In this document: piece by piece, positions 44,461 through 53,906 of the stretch
Layout: the number at the start of each line of letters is the position of its first letter
How positions within the stretch are numbered: position 1 is the stretch's first letter
From: Kaistia hirudinis
GTDB lineage: Bacteria > Pseudomonadota > Alphaproteobacteria > Rhizobiales > Kaistiaceae
Length of the DNA stretch: 64,000 nucleotides
NCBI RefSeq assembly: GCF_014196455.1
Contig: NZ_JACIDS010000004.1
Span: 620,001-684,000, forward strand
Direction of reading: 5' to 3'
The notes under the pieces: generated by a model
What the model saw: only the letters and a program-made list of their open reading frames with translations
Databases searched by the model: none
Told to the model about the DNA's origin: nothing
Program-made: the position numbers and the translations under genes

Positions 44461-45357
44461 TCAGGGCTTCAGGCGGGCGAATTTTGTGGGCGGCGAGGGG
44501 CCGTCATGGTCGAGCGTCACGGCGTTGGCGGCGCGGATCGCCTCGATGCCTTCGATGCGCTGACGCATGGACGAGCCGTGCTGCGCGATCATGTGGGCGA
44601 GGACCGTCTCGATCTGCGCCACCGGCGTCGCCATGGTGTCATAGGGCGAATCCGCGTCGATCGCGGCGATCATAGTGTGGTCGGCGAACTCGGCGATCGG
44701 CGAGAGCCAGGGATCGGTGAAGAGCAGCACGGCGACGCCGCGCGCCTTTGCCTGCTTGGCGAAGTCCACCACATCCGCCTGGTAGCGGCGATAGTCGAAG
44801 ACGACGAGCAGGTCGCGCTTGCCGAGGTCGACCAGCATGTCGAAATCGGACGGCGCCAGCTTGGCGAGATCGCGCACCTGGGGCCGAAGCTGGACGACAT
44901 AGCCGGCGAAGATCGAGGCGATATGGCGGCTGAACCGCCCGCCGAGGAAGAGAACCTGTCCCTTGGCCTCGAGCAGCAGCGAGGAGGCCTGCGTATAGGC
45001 CTGCGCCGGCATCTGGGTCCGCGTCCGCTCCAGGCTATCGGCGACGGAATGGAAATAGGCGAGCGCCGTGCCTTCGCTGGTGTCGGCGGGACGCTTCGCC
45101 TCCATCATCAACAAGGGCGAATGCAGCCGCGCCTCGACTTCGGCGAGCAGCTTGCTCTGGAATTCGGCGAAGCCGGAATAGCCGAGCTTGATCATCAGCC
45201 GCATCACGGTCGGGTCGCTGACGCCGGCCAGCTTCGCCAGCCGCGTCGCGGTTCCCAGTCCCGACATCGGATAATCGGCGAGCAGCACCTGAACGATCTT
45301 GGCTTCCGACGAAGTCAGGACGACAGGCGTATGCGCCAACTCCTCCCTGATCGACAA
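44461..45357 (-). CDS. MurR/RpiR-family transcriptional regulator (HTH-SIS)
   Basis: 298 residues. The start is TTG at 45357, supported by GAGAGG 7 bases upstream. An N-terminal HTH_6 domain (GTATRLAKLAGVSDPTVMRLMIKLGYSGFAEFQ) is followed by a SIS domain (residues ~125-260: GQVLFLGGRFSRHIASIF, DLLVVFDYRRYQADVVDFAKQAKARG). SIS domains sense phosphosugars or other small molecules. The gene heads the operon that runs down to the M20 deacylase, 17 bases upstream of the first enzyme gene, so it probably controls its own operon. Confidence 0.88.
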   Translation of the reverse strand: MSIREELAHTPVVLTSSEAKIVQVLLADYPMSGLGTATRLAKLAGVSDPTVMRLMIKLGYSGFAEFQSKLLAEVEARLHSPLLMMEAKRPADTSEGTALAYFHSVADSLERTRTQMPAQAYTQASSLLLEAKGQVLFLGGRFSRHIASIFAGYVVQLRPQVRDLAKLAPSDFDMLVDLGKRDLLVVFDYRRYQADVVDFAKQAKARGVAVLLFTDPWLSPIAEFADHTMIAAIDADSPYDTMATPVAQIETVLAHMIAQHGSSMRQRIEGIEAIRAANAVTLDHDGPSPPTKFARLKP

Positions 45358-45391
45358 GCGGGCGCCTCTCTGTGCACTGAGCCTGATAGGA

Positions 45392-45419
45392 AAATTACAA
45401 AATCGGTTCGTTCTGTCAA
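45392..45419 (-). promoter_or_regulatory. Candidate sigma70 promoter of the RpiR-led operon
   Basis: On the minus strand TTGACA (45414-45419) is followed after 16 bases by TAATTT (45392-45397), in an AT-rich gap, with the TTG start 34 bases downstream. The -35 box is perfect and the spacing is acceptable. Confidence 0.5.
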
Positions 45420-45450
45420 TTTTTGGAGATGATCAAACAGAAGACGCGTA

Positions 45451-45484
45451 AACGAAAACACCGGGCGGAGTGTCCGCCCGGTGT
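45451..45484 (-). terminator. Rho-independent terminator after msrB
   Basis: ACACCGGGCGGA (45458-45469) and TCCGCCCGGTGT (45473-45484) form a perfect 12-bp stem with a 3-base loop. Read on the minus strand it is followed by TTTTCGTTT. It is 41 bases beyond the msrB stop and ends the long minus-strand block. Confidence 0.9.
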
Positions 45485-45525
45485 TCGATCGTTCTGGTCG
45501 CTCTTCGCAGCGTCCGCGGTTCGCG

Positions 45526-45933
<408 letters not shown>

Positions 45934-45987
45934 GCCTCCTGTGGGGTGAGCCCCTTAGATAGGACGTGGCTCGCCCTCTCGCCAGTC

Positions 45988-47445
45988 TCAGCCGAGCCGG
46001 CTGCGGATGCGCATCTTGATGTGCTTCGATTCGCGGAAGGCCATGATGCCCTCTGGGCCGAGTTCGCGGCCGACGCCGGAGAGCTTCCAGCCGCCGAAGG
46101 GCGCCTGCAGCTCGGTGGTGTCATTGATGTTCACGCCGACGGCGCCGGTCTCCAGCCGCTCGGCAAAGGTCCAGGCGCGCTCGATGTCGCCGGAGAAGAC
46201 ATAGGCAGCGAGGCCATAGGGCAGGGCATTGGCGACGGCGAGCGCCTCGCGATCGTCCTTGACGCGGCGGATCGCGGCGAGCGGGCCATAGGTTTCCTCG
46301 GTCATGGCCAGCGCCGCGTCCGGCACGTCGTCGATGAGGGTCGGCTCGAAGAAGAAGCCACGATCGAACGCCTCGCCCTTCGGCTTTTCGCCGCCAACGA
46401 GCAGCCTGCCGCCGCGCTGCACCGCATCGGCGATGTGGCGCGCGACGCGGGTACGTCCGCTCTCCAGCAGCATCGGGCCATAGCCGACGCCCTGGTCGAT
46501 GCCGTGGCCGAGCCGGATCTTGCGCGTCTCGGCGACGAGCGCCTCGACGAAGGCGTCATGGATCCGGTCGGCGACGAGGATGCGGTTCACCGCGATGCAG
46601 ATCTGACCCATGTTCGAGAATGACCGCCGGGCCGCCGCCGCTGCGGCCTCCGCTATGTCGGCGTCGTCCAGCACGATGAAGGGGCACTGGCCGCCGAGCT
46701 CCAGCGCCAGCCGCTTCATCGTATCGGCCGCCGCGCGCATCATCGACTGGCCGGCGGTGGTGGAGGCGGTCGCGGTCATCATGTCGATGCCGGGATGGGC
46801 GGCGAGCGCCGCGCCGGCCTCGGGCCCGGTCCCGGGCAGATCGTTCAGCACGCCCGACGGCAGGCCGGCCTCGGCGAAGCATTCGACGATCTTGCCGATC
46901 GCGAGCGGCGTCTCGTGCGGCGGCTTCACGACCAGCGTGCAGCCGGCGGCGAGCGCGGGGCCGAGCTTCCAGGCATAGATGTCGACGGGATAATTCCATG
47001 GCGTGATCGCGCCGACGACGCCGACCGGGGACGTGACGACGAGGCTGCGGATATCGGCGCGCGAGGATGGACGGAGCGACCCGCCAATGCGGCGGCCTTC
47101 CTCGGCATAGTAGCGGATGACTTCGATGCCGAAGCGGATCTCCTTCTCGGCATCGGGAACGGGCTTGCCCTGCTCTCGTGTCAGGAGCTCTGCGATGTCG
47201 CCGACGCGGTCCTCGATCAGGTCGGCGGCGCGCTTCAGGATGCGCGCGCGCTCGTCGGCATGGGTCGCGGCCCAGCCCGGAAAGGCCCGGCGCGCGGCCT
47301 GGACCGCCGCGTCGATATCCGCCGCATCGGCCAGCGCGCTGGAGCCGATGCGCTCGCCGCTTGCGGGATCGCAGATCTCCAGCCGGCGTCCGGAGAGCGA
47401 CGGGCGCCAGGCGCCGTCGATGAAAAGCTCGCGCTCGCGCGTCAT
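45988..47445 (-). CDS. NAD(P)-dependent aldehyde dehydrogenase
   Basis: 485 residues, family length. The cofactor and active-site motifs are complete: ITPWNYPVDIYAWKLGPALAAG, LALELGGQCPFIVLDDAD (general-base glutamate) and MGQICIAVNRILV (catalytic cysteine). It oxidises an aldehyde to the acid in the cytoplasm. The GGGGAGAG site lies just before its ATG, 13 bases after the SIS protein stop, so it can be part of the nucleoside-type operon and might oxidise an aldehyde released from a sugar there. A second aldehyde dehydrogenase gene is at 57792. Confidence 0.9.
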   Translation of the reverse strand: MTRERELFIDGAWRPSLSGRRLEICDPASGERIGSSALADAADIDAAVQAARRAFPGWAATHADERARILKRAADLIEDRVGDIAELLTREQGKPVPDAEKEIRFGIEVIRYYAEEGRRIGGSLRPSSRADIRSLVVTSPVGVVGAITPWNYPVDIYAWKLGPALAAGCTLVVKPPHETPLAIGKIVECFAEAGLPSGVLNDLPGTGPEAGAALAAHPGIDMMTATASTTAGQSMMRAAADTMKRLALELGGQCPFIVLDDADIAEAAAAAARRSFSNMGQICIAVNRILVADRIHDAFVEALVAETRKIRLGHGIDQGVGYGPMLLESGRTRVARHIADAVQRGGRLLVGGEKPKGEAFDRGFFFEPTLIDDVPDAALAMTEETYGPLAAIRRVKDDREALAVANALPYGLAAYVFSGDIERAWTFAERLETGAVGVNINDTTELQAPFGGWKLSGVGRELGPEGIMAFRESKHIKMRIRSRLG

Positions 47446-47458
47446 CGTTCTCTCCCCG

Positions 47459-48226
47459 TCAGCGCGCCTTCAGGCGGCGCCAGAGTTCGTCATAGTTCTT
47501 GTCGTTCTGGATATTGGCGGCTTCCTTGCCGGCCGTGTTGGGGTTCACCATCACGAAGGGCTGAATGCCGCGCTGCACCAGCTTTTCCGCCGTTGCCGAG
47601 ACGATGGCATGGGCGATGGCGATGGTGATCGAGGTTGAATTGGCGCCGACAGGATGCGCGAGACCATCGATGCGGATCGCCGCATCGGCGAGCGGCACGC
47701 CGGTGTCGACGACGATGTCGGCGACCTCGAACAGGCGCTTGCCGGAGGAGTGGCGCGATGTCGTCACCGAGGAATGCGGCAGCGAGGTCACGGCGACCAG
47801 CGTCATGCCGCGCTCCTTCGCTTCGAGCGCGATGTCGAGGATCACCGCATTCACCCCGGAATGGGAGAACAGCACCATCGTGTCCTCGGGATCGAGCTGA
47901 TGCGAGCGCAGGATCGCCTTGCCATAACCCTCGACGGCATGGATGAAGCGATATTGCCGCGAGCCCATGTCGCCCCAGACACGATGGAACGAGATCATCG
48001 TGCTCTCGACGATCGGGCGGAAGCCGACGATCGTGCCGGTGCGCGGGAAGCTCTCGATCGCGGGCAGGGCGCCATGGCCGGTGCCGAAGGTGAAGGCGAG
48101 CTTGTCCTTGGCGAGCGAATCCGCGCAGGCGCTCGCGGCCCGGTCGATCGCGTCGGCCTGGGTGTCGCGCACCATGGTGAGGCGCTCGATCAGATTGTCG
48201 AAATAGCGGTCGGTGATCGCGGTCAC
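47459..48226 (-). CDS. SIS-domain protein, sugar-phosphate binding (isomerase-like)
   Basis: 255 residues. KLAFTFGTGHGALPAIESFPR, DTMVLFSHSGVNAVILDIALEAKERG and TLVAVTSL form a SIS domain that binds phosphosugars; the glycine/serine loop is intact. There is no DNA-binding part, so it is an enzyme or sensor rather than an RpiR-type regulator. It overlaps the phosphorylase stop (ATGA). With a nucleoside phosphorylase and a PfkB kinase next to it, it could isomerise or bind the released sugar phosphate; this is inference. Confidence 0.75.
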   Translation of the reverse strand: MTAITDRYFDNLIERLTMVRDTQADAIDRAASACADSLAKDKLAFTFGTGHGALPAIESFPRTGTIVGFRPIVESTMISFHRVWGDMGSRQYRFIHAVEGYGKAILRSHQLDPEDTMVLFSHSGVNAVILDIALEAKERGMTLVAVTSLPHSSVTTSRHSSGKRLFEVADIVVDTGVPLADAAIRIDGLAHPVGANSTSITIAIAHAIVSATAEKLVQRGIQPFVMVNPNTAGKEAANIQNDKNYDELWRRLKAR

Positions 48227-49002
48227 GGGACGAGATCCTGTTGCGAGGAGAGGCTGGCGGCGACCGCGTCGAGCGCGATCTCGAACATCTGGCGTTCCTT
48301 CGCCGCCATGGCGGCGGGTTCGATCTTTTCCTGGCTGAGCCCGTCGACCGTGCCGAGGCAGAGGCTGGCCGTGCGGGCGCCGAGGATGCGGCCGGCGGTG
48401 AGCAGCGTCGCCGTCTCCATATCCGTGCCGATCAGGCCCATCTTGCGGATGTCGGAGCGGAGACCGTCGATCATCCGCTTCTCGCCCTCCGAGAGCGCGA
48501 ACATCTCGGTATAGAAGCCGTCATAGGTGCCGAAGATGCCGGCCCGCCACGGCACGTCATGCAGCTTCAACGAGGCGCGGAGCGCGAGGCCGAGGTCGAA
48601 ATCGGCGACGGCGGGAAAAGCGAGCGGCGCATAGGTGCGCGACGTGCCTTCCGAGCGGACGCCGCCATCGGCGAGCACGAAGTCGCCGAGCACGGCCGGC
48701 GGGAACACCATGGCCGTGCCGATCCGCAGGAAGGTGCGGATGCCGAGATCGAACAGTTCGTGCAGCACGATGGTCGCGATCGGCGCCCCCATGCCGAAGG
48801 CGGTGACGGTGATGCGCTTGCCGGCGCGCGTGCCCGTCACGGTGCGCAGGCCGCGATTTTCCTCGACGAAATGCGGGTCTTCCAGATGCTCGGCGATCCG
48901 GTCGATGCGCGCGCGGTCGCCGACGAGGATCGCTGCCTCGCCGACCTCGTCCTGGCGGCAGCCAATATACCAGGCGGTCCGGGTCGTGGCTGTCTGCGTC
49001 AT
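48223..49002 (-). CDS. Nucleoside phosphorylase (uridine phosphorylase-like)
   Basis: 259 residues from the ATG at 49002, overlapping the PfkB stop (ATGA); a long frame upstream is only a shadow. ILVGDRARIDRIAEHLED, FLRIGTAMVFPP, GDFVLADGGVRSEGTS and GLIGTDMETATLLTAGR match the PNP_UDP_1 pattern, the last with the acidic residue that holds the ribose 2'-hydroxyl. It cleaves a nucleoside with phosphate to give base and ribose-1-phosphate in the cytoplasm. With the BMP-type importer upstream, nucleoside salvage or breakdown is the natural reading. Confidence 0.85.
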   Translation of the reverse strand: MTQTATTRTAWYIGCRQDEVGEAAILVGDRARIDRIAEHLEDPHFVEENRGLRTVTGTRAGKRITVTAFGMGAPIATIVLHELFDLGIRTFLRIGTAMVFPPAVLGDFVLADGGVRSEGTSRTYAPLAFPAVADFDLGLALRASLKLHDVPWRAGIFGTYDGFYTEMFALSEGEKRMIDGLRSDIRKMGLIGTDMETATLLTAGRILGARTASLCLGTVDGLSQEKIEPAAMAAKERQMFEIALDAVAASLSSQQDLVP

Positions 49003-49877
49003 GGGGTCTCGCTTCCCTGATGGTTGTTCCGGAGCCGCGCTTTCAGCAGCGCCTCGACCGCAGCGATGCCGTGCCGGATGGCGGCGCGGGCGTCGCCCGG
49101 CTCTTGAATGAAGGCGGCGAGGAAGCCGCCGAGAAAGGTGTCGCCGGCGCCGGTCGTGTCGCTGGTCTCGATCGCCCGGACGGGGAAGCGCGCTTCCTCG
49201 CCGCCGGCGCGCAGGATGACGCCGTTGCCGCCGCGCGTTTCGATCAGCAACCGGTCCGGCCGATCCGTGGCGCTGCCGGCAAAGGCCTTGGCCGCGAATT
49301 CCGCTTCGCCCCGGCTCCAGGCGGCGATATCGGCGCGGGCCGCGACGCGCGCCGCGAGATCGCCGGGCATGACGCGCTCGTCGACCTTGACCGACCAGAC
49401 GAGCTTCGACTCCGGGCGGATCAGCGCCAGCACCTGCTCCGTGACCTCGGGCGGGCCGACGGTGAGGCAGACCCAATCGGCGCGGGCGACGAGCGCGCTC
49501 TGGCGCTCGTCGAGGCGCTGCGGCACGGTAATCGCCGGATCGAACAGGCAGTGGCAGCCGCCGTCCGGCCCATAGGCGAGCACGCTCGTTGGCATCCGGC
49601 CGGGAAGCTGCGCGATCCCGCCGATATCGACGCCGGCATCCGATAGTGCCGCGCGAAACGTCTCGCTGTCGCGGTCCTGCCCGACCCAGGAGACCGGCAC
49701 GACATCGGCGAAGCCGGCGCGGACCATGGCGCTGGCGATGAAGGCCGGCGGACCGCCGACGCGCGGCCACTCGCCGGGGCGCCAGTCGATCGTCGTGGTC
49801 TTGTCGGCGACCATGGGGCCGCGGAGGCGCAGGGCATAGTCGGAGCTCGAAAAGCCGGTGACGACGGCGCGGCTCAT
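48999..49877 (-). CDS. PfkB-family carbohydrate/nucleoside kinase
   Basis: 292 residues. GGPPAFIASAMVRAGF holds the sugar-binding region, and near the C-terminus ETSDTTGAGDTFLGGF is the classic PfkB anion hole and catalytic aspartate (GAGD). It uses ATP to phosphorylate a sugar or nucleoside. The start ATG at 49877 overlaps the isochorismatase stop (ATGA). In this operon it may phosphorylate ribose or the imported nucleoside itself. Confidence 0.87.
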   Translation of the reverse strand: MSRAVVTGFSSSDYALRLRGPMVADKTTTIDWRPGEWPRVGGPPAFIASAMVRAGFADVVPVSWVGQDRDSETFRAALSDAGVDIGGIAQLPGRMPTSVLAYGPDGGCHCLFDPAITVPQRLDERQSALVARADWVCLTVGPPEVTEQVLALIRPESKLVWSVKVDERVMPGDLAARVAARADIAAWSRGEAEFAAKAFAGSATDRPDRLLIETRGGNGVILRAGGEEARFPVRAIETSDTTGAGDTFLGGFLAAFIQEPGDARAAIRHGIAAVEALLKARLRNNHQGSETP

Positions 49878-50434
49878 GCCAGCATCTCCAGCGCATCGGC
49901 GAGCGGCACGACGCGGCCGATATAGCGGTCGATATCCTCGAGCGAGGCCTCGGCGAGATGCGGGCGGTTCGAATTGGTCGCCTCGCGCGGCACCACGACG
50001 TCGAAGCCATGGGCGAACGCGTCCTGCGCCGAGGCGCGGATGCAGACATTGGTCTTCACGCCGGCGATGATCACGCGCTCCATGCGCTGCTCATGCAGGA
50101 AGAGGGCGAGATCGGTGGCGAAGAAGGCGCTGAAACGGCGCTTGCGCGTGACGATCTCGCGCGGTCCCTCCGGCCGGAACTCGCCGAAGAAGGCGGCGTC
50201 GAGCGCGCCTTCCATGTGATGGCGCGGCAGCTTCTTGAACTCGTAATCGTCGAACTCCGGATAATGCTGCTCGACGGCATGGACCACGACATGGCCGCCG
50301 GCCCGTGCCGCGGCCAGCAGGTCATGCAGCGGGCCGAGCACGTCGAGCGCCGCCGGATAGAAGTTCGGCTGGCCTTCGAGGAAGAAGGAATTGATGACGT
50401 CGACCAGGATCAGGGCGGTTTTCGGCGCTGTCAT
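49874..50434 (-). CDS. Isochorismatase-family cysteine hydrolase
   Basis: 186 residues. Aspartate in ALILVDVINSFF, lysine in VTRKRRFSAFFATD and cysteine in VIIAGVKTNVCIRASAQDAF make the triad. Small proteins of this group include nicotinamidase, ureidoacrylate amidase and pyrimidine-breakdown hydrolases. In an operon for nucleoside uptake and cleavage, an amide step on the freed base (or nicotinamide) is plausible but unproven. It is coupled at both ends by ATGA overlaps. Confidence 0.85.
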   Translation of the reverse strand: MTAPKTALILVDVINSFFLEGQPNFYPAALDVLGPLHDLLAAARAGGHVVVHAVEQHYPEFDDYEFKKLPRHHMEGALDAAFFGEFRPEGPREIVTRKRRFSAFFATDLALFLHEQRMERVIIAGVKTNVCIRASAQDAFAHGFDVVVPREATNSNRPHLAEASLEDIDRYIGRVVPLADALEMLA

Positions 50435-51327
50435 GAGGAGGAGCCGCTCCGGCGGCGATTGGCGAGACCGAGGCCGGTAAGGACGAGGATGACGATGAGA
50501 TAGGGCAGCATCTGCACGAGTTCGGCCGGCACGCCGCGCCCCTGAAGGCGGATCTGCAGCGCTTCGAAGAAGCCGAAGAGCAGGGCGCCGAGCGCCGTGC
50601 GCCAGGGGCGGTTGCGGCCGAAATAGAAGGCGGCGAGCGCGATGAAGCCGCGCCCGCCCGTTATGCCCTCGTTGAACAGGCCGACGACGCCGATGGAGAG
50701 ATGCGCGCCGGCAAGGCCGGACATCGCGCCGGCGAAGACGGTCGAGGCATCGCGGCTCGCGAGCGGATCGAGCCCGAGCGCCCGCGCCGTCATCTCGGCC
50801 GAGCCGGCGGCGCGCAGCCGCAGCCCGAGCCGCGTCCGCGCCAGCACGAAGGCGGTCACCGGCACCATCGCCCAGGCGAACCAGGTCAGCGGGTCCTGGC
50901 CGGAGAGGATCGCGCCGAGGATCGGGACATCGGCGATGACGGGGATATCGATCCGCGGCAGCATGACCACGCCGGGCGGATTGAAGGTGCCCGATACGCC
51001 ATAGACGCTCTTCAAGAGGAAGCGCACCAGCCCGGCCACGGCGACGGAAAAGCCGAGGCCGACGATGATCTCGTTGGCCGCAAGCCGCGTCACCACCAGC
51101 GACATCAGAAGTCCGACGATCCCGCCGGCGACGAGCGCGGCGAGCAGCGCCAGCACCACGCTGCCCGTATCCGCCGAGACGATGACGGCGACCAGCGCGC
51201 CGGTCAGCATCATGGATTCAAGGCCGATATTGACGATGCCGCCGACGCGGTTGACGAGCCCGCCGATCGCTGCGAGCAGGATAGGCGTCGTCATCAGCAG
51301 CGCGGCATGGATGAGCGGGTCGATCAT
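50431..51327 (-). CDS. BMP-type nucleoside ABC transporter permease
   Basis: 298 residues from the ATG at 51327, overlapping the previous stop (ATGA). About eight helices with PILLAAIGGLVNRVGGIVNIGLESMMLTGAL, the hallmark of the YufQ/NupQ-type permease, and GSAEMTARALGLDPLASRD as coupling loop. It forms the channel with the next-listed permease. The TM count and motifs fit guanosine/purine-nucleoside importers. Confidence 0.9.
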   Translation of the reverse strand: MIDPLIHAALLMTTPILLAAIGGLVNRVGGIVNIGLESMMLTGALVAVIVSADTGSVVLALLAALVAGGIVGLLMSLVVTRLAANEIIVGLGFSVAVAGLVRFLLKSVYGVSGTFNPPGVVMLPRIDIPVIADVPILGAILSGQDPLTWFAWAMVPVTAFVLARTRLGLRLRAAGSAEMTARALGLDPLASRDASTVFAGAMSGLAGAHLSIGVVGLFNEGITGGRGFIALAAFYFGRNRPWRTALGALLFGFFEALQIRLQGRGVPAELVQMLPYLIVILVLTGLGLANRRRSGSSS

Positions 51328-52355
51328 GCAAGCCCCCGCCGGTCGCGCAGCAGCAGGCCGAGCTTCGCCACGGCGAAGATCATGACCGTGCCCTGCAACA
51401 CCTCGACGATCTCGATTGGCACATCCGAGAAGAGCTGGATCGTCGCGCCGGAGGAGGCCAGCGCGCCGAAGACCAGCGCCGCGAGGATCATGCCGAGCGC
51501 CGAATTGCGGCCGAGCAGCGCCACGGCGATGCCGGTGAAGCCATAGCCGGGGGAAAAGCCGGCAACGAAGCGATGGACCAGGCCGAGCGCATGGATCGCG
51601 CCGGCGAGGCCGCCGATCAGCCCGGAGAGGATCATCATGCGGAACAGAAGCGACGGCACGTCGATGCCGACGGCGCGGCAGAAGCGGGCATTCAGGCCGA
51701 CCAGACGGGAGCGGAAGCCGGTGACGGTGAAGCGATCCCAGAAGCCATAGAGAATGACCAGCGCCAGGCTGATGATGAAGCCGAGATGCAGGGTCGAGGG
51801 CGGCAGGAGCCGCGGCAGCTCGGCCGTCTTCTCGATCGCCGGCGTCGCCGAATTGGCCGAGCCGCGCGCCAGCAGCGGGCCGTTGACGAGCCAGCTGGTC
51901 AGGTTGACGGCGATGAAGTTCAGCATCAGCGTGGTGACGACCTCGTCGACGCCGAGCCGCACTTTGAGGGTTGCCGGCGCCACCATCCAGGCCCCGCCGA
52001 TCAGCGCGCCCGCGAGCAGCGCGACGGGGATGATCGCGATCGCCGGCCAGCCGACCAGCCAGAAGCCGAGCGTCGCGGCGGCGAGACCGCCGAGATAGAA
52101 GCAGCCCTCGACGCCGACGTTGAACACGCCCGCGCGGAAGGCGATCGCCGTCGCGAGGCCGGTCAGGAGCAGCGGCGTAGTGGCGGTCAGCGTCGCGGCG
52201 ATGCGGCGCGTGCCGCCAAAGGCCTCCGACGCCATCAGGGCATAGACCGAGAGCGGGTCGTGCCCGGTCACGGCGAGCACGATGGCGCCGATCGCCAGCG
52301 CCAGCACGAAGGGCAGGGCAGCGGCGGCAAGATTGGCGAGCGCGGCCCGGATCAT
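51324..52355 (-). CDS. BMP-type nucleoside ABC transporter permease
   Basis: 343 residues, YufP/NupP-type. GLATAIAFRAGVFNVGVEGCFYLGGLAAA is the signature that pairs with the similar block in the partner permease, and GFTGIAVALLGRNSALGMILAALVFGAL is near the end. The start overlaps the ATPase stop (ATGA). Both permeases are full length. Confidence 0.9.
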   Translation of the reverse strand: MIRAALANLAAAALPFVLALAIGAIVLAVTGHDPLSVYALMASEAFGGTRRIAATLTATTPLLLTGLATAIAFRAGVFNVGVEGCFYLGGLAAATLGFWLVGWPAIAIIPVALLAGALIGGAWMVAPATLKVRLGVDEVVTTLMLNFIAVNLTSWLVNGPLLARGSANSATPAIEKTAELPRLLPPSTLHLGFIISLALVILYGFWDRFTVTGFRSRLVGLNARFCRAVGIDVPSLLFRMMILSGLIGGLAGAIHALGLVHRFVAGFSPGYGFTGIAVALLGRNSALGMILAALVFGALASSGATIQLFSDVPIEIVEVLQGTVMIFAVAKLGLLLRDRRGLA

Positions 52356-53884
52356 GCCGCCTTCTCACCCAGCATGAGGCGGCCGACGCGCTCGACGCTC
52401 GCATCGCTGCGATCGAGCTCGCCGGTGATGCGCCCGCCATAGAGGCCGACAATGCGATCGGAGAGCGAGAGGATCTCGTCCAGTTCCTCCGAGATCAGCA
52501 GCACCGCGCCGCCCGCATCGCGGAAGGCGACAATCTGGCGATGGATGAAGGCGATGCCGGCAATGTCGACGCCGCGCGTCGGCTGCGCGGCGATGAGGAT
52601 ACGGGGCTTCCGCTCGAATTCCCGCGCGATGGCGACGCGCTGCTGATTGCCGCCAGAAAGGCTCTTCACCGGATCGCCCATCGCGCCATAGCGGACGGAG
52701 AGCGTGTCGAGCGCCCTTCGCGCACCTTCGTGGATCGCGCGAAGGCGGAGCAACCCGGACTTCGAGAAGGCCGGCGCATGCTCGCTGCCGGCGATGAAAT
52801 TGTCGCGGATCGAGGCGGAAAGGCACAGCCCGTCGCCGGCGCGGTCGGCGCTCAGATAGGCGATGCCGAGATCGCGGAAGCTGCCCGTGCGGGCCCGCGT
52901 GATGTCGCGCCCGTCCATCCGGATCGAGCCGGCATCGATCTCACCGAGTCCCGCGGCGGCGGCGGCGAGTTCGTCCTGTCCGTTGCCCGCAACGCCGGCG
53001 ATTCCCACGATTTCGCCGGGATAGAGATTGAGCGTGATCGGGCCGAGGCGCGGCAGGCCGCGACCGTCGCGCGCGACGAGCGTGTCGATCGCAAGGACCG
53101 GCACGCCGGCATGCGGCGCGGCCGGGTGGACGAGGGGCAATTCGACCGGCTCACCGACCATCATCTCGGAGAGCTTCGCCTTGCTGGTCTCGCCGGGCAG
53201 GACCGTCGTGATCGCCCGGCCGCGGCGGATCACCGTGATCGAGTCGGCGGCGTTCATCACCTCGTCCAGCTTGTGGCTGATGAAGAGGATCGTCCGCCCT
53301 TCGGCCTTTAGCCGGCGCATCAATCCGATCAGCTCGCGCACCTGCGTCGGGGCGAGCACGGCGGTCGGCTCGTCCAGGATCAGCACGTCGGCGCCGCGAT
53401 AGAGCAGGCGCAGGATCTCGAGGATCTGGCGGATATGCACCGGCGCATCGGCGACGCGCATCTGCCAGTCCAGCGTGACGCCGGCCATGGCGGCGACCCG
53501 CTCGGCCTCGGCCAGCGCCTTGCGTCGGTCGATGACGCCGCCCGCATGCACCGGCTCGCGGGCGAGGATCAGGTTCTCGAGCAGCGTCAGCTCGTCCACC
53601 AGCATGAATTCCTGGTGCACCATGCCGATGCCGCGCGCAAACGCATCGGCCGGCGCGGTGAGGCGGACCTCGCGGTCGTCGAGGATGACGCTGCCGTCAT
53701 CCGGACGATCGACGCCCTGCAGGATCCGCATCAGCGTCGATTTTCCCGCGCCATTGCCGCCGACGATCGCGTGGATCGTGCCGGGCGCGGCGGCAAAATC
53801 GATGCCGTCATTGGCAATGACGGGGCCGAAGCGGCGCACGATCGCGCGGGCGCCGATCCGGGTCCTGGATGCGGGGGCGGACAT
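52352..53884 (-). CDS. BMP-type nucleoside ABC transporter ATP-binding protein (two NBDs)
   Basis: 510 residues with two nucleotide-binding domains. NBD1: Walker A GGNGAGKST, Walker B VLILDEPTAVL. NBD2: degenerate Walker A GVAGNGQDE, normal signature LSGGNQQRV, and ILIAAQPTRGVD in place of a Walker B acidic pair, as is usual in YufO/NupO proteins. So only one catalytically complete site is expected. The ATG at 53884 lies 22 bases after the binding-protein stop, and the stop overlaps the permease start. Confidence 0.92.
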   Translation of the reverse strand: MSAPASRTRIGARAIVRRFGPVIANDGIDFAAAPGTIHAIVGGNGAGKSTLMRILQGVDRPDDGSVILDDREVRLTAPADAFARGIGMVHQEFMLVDELTLLENLILAREPVHAGGVIDRRKALAEAERVAAMAGVTLDWQMRVADAPVHIRQILEILRLLYRGADVLILDEPTAVLAPTQVRELIGLMRRLKAEGRTILFISHKLDEVMNAADSITVIRRGRAITTVLPGETSKAKLSEMMVGEPVELPLVHPAAPHAGVPVLAIDTLVARDGRGLPRLGPITLNLYPGEIVGIAGVAGNGQDELAAAAAGLGEIDAGSIRMDGRDITRARTGSFRDLGIAYLSADRAGDGLCLSASIRDNFIAGSEHAPAFSKSGLLRLRAIHEGARRALDTLSVRYGAMGDPVKSLSGGNQQRVAIAREFERKPRILIAAQPTRGVDIAGIAFIHRQIVAFRDAGGAVLLISEELDEILSLSDRIVGLYGGRITGELDRSDASVERVGRLMLGEKAA

Positions 53885-53906
53885 GGAAGCTCGATACTAT
53901 GCCGGC

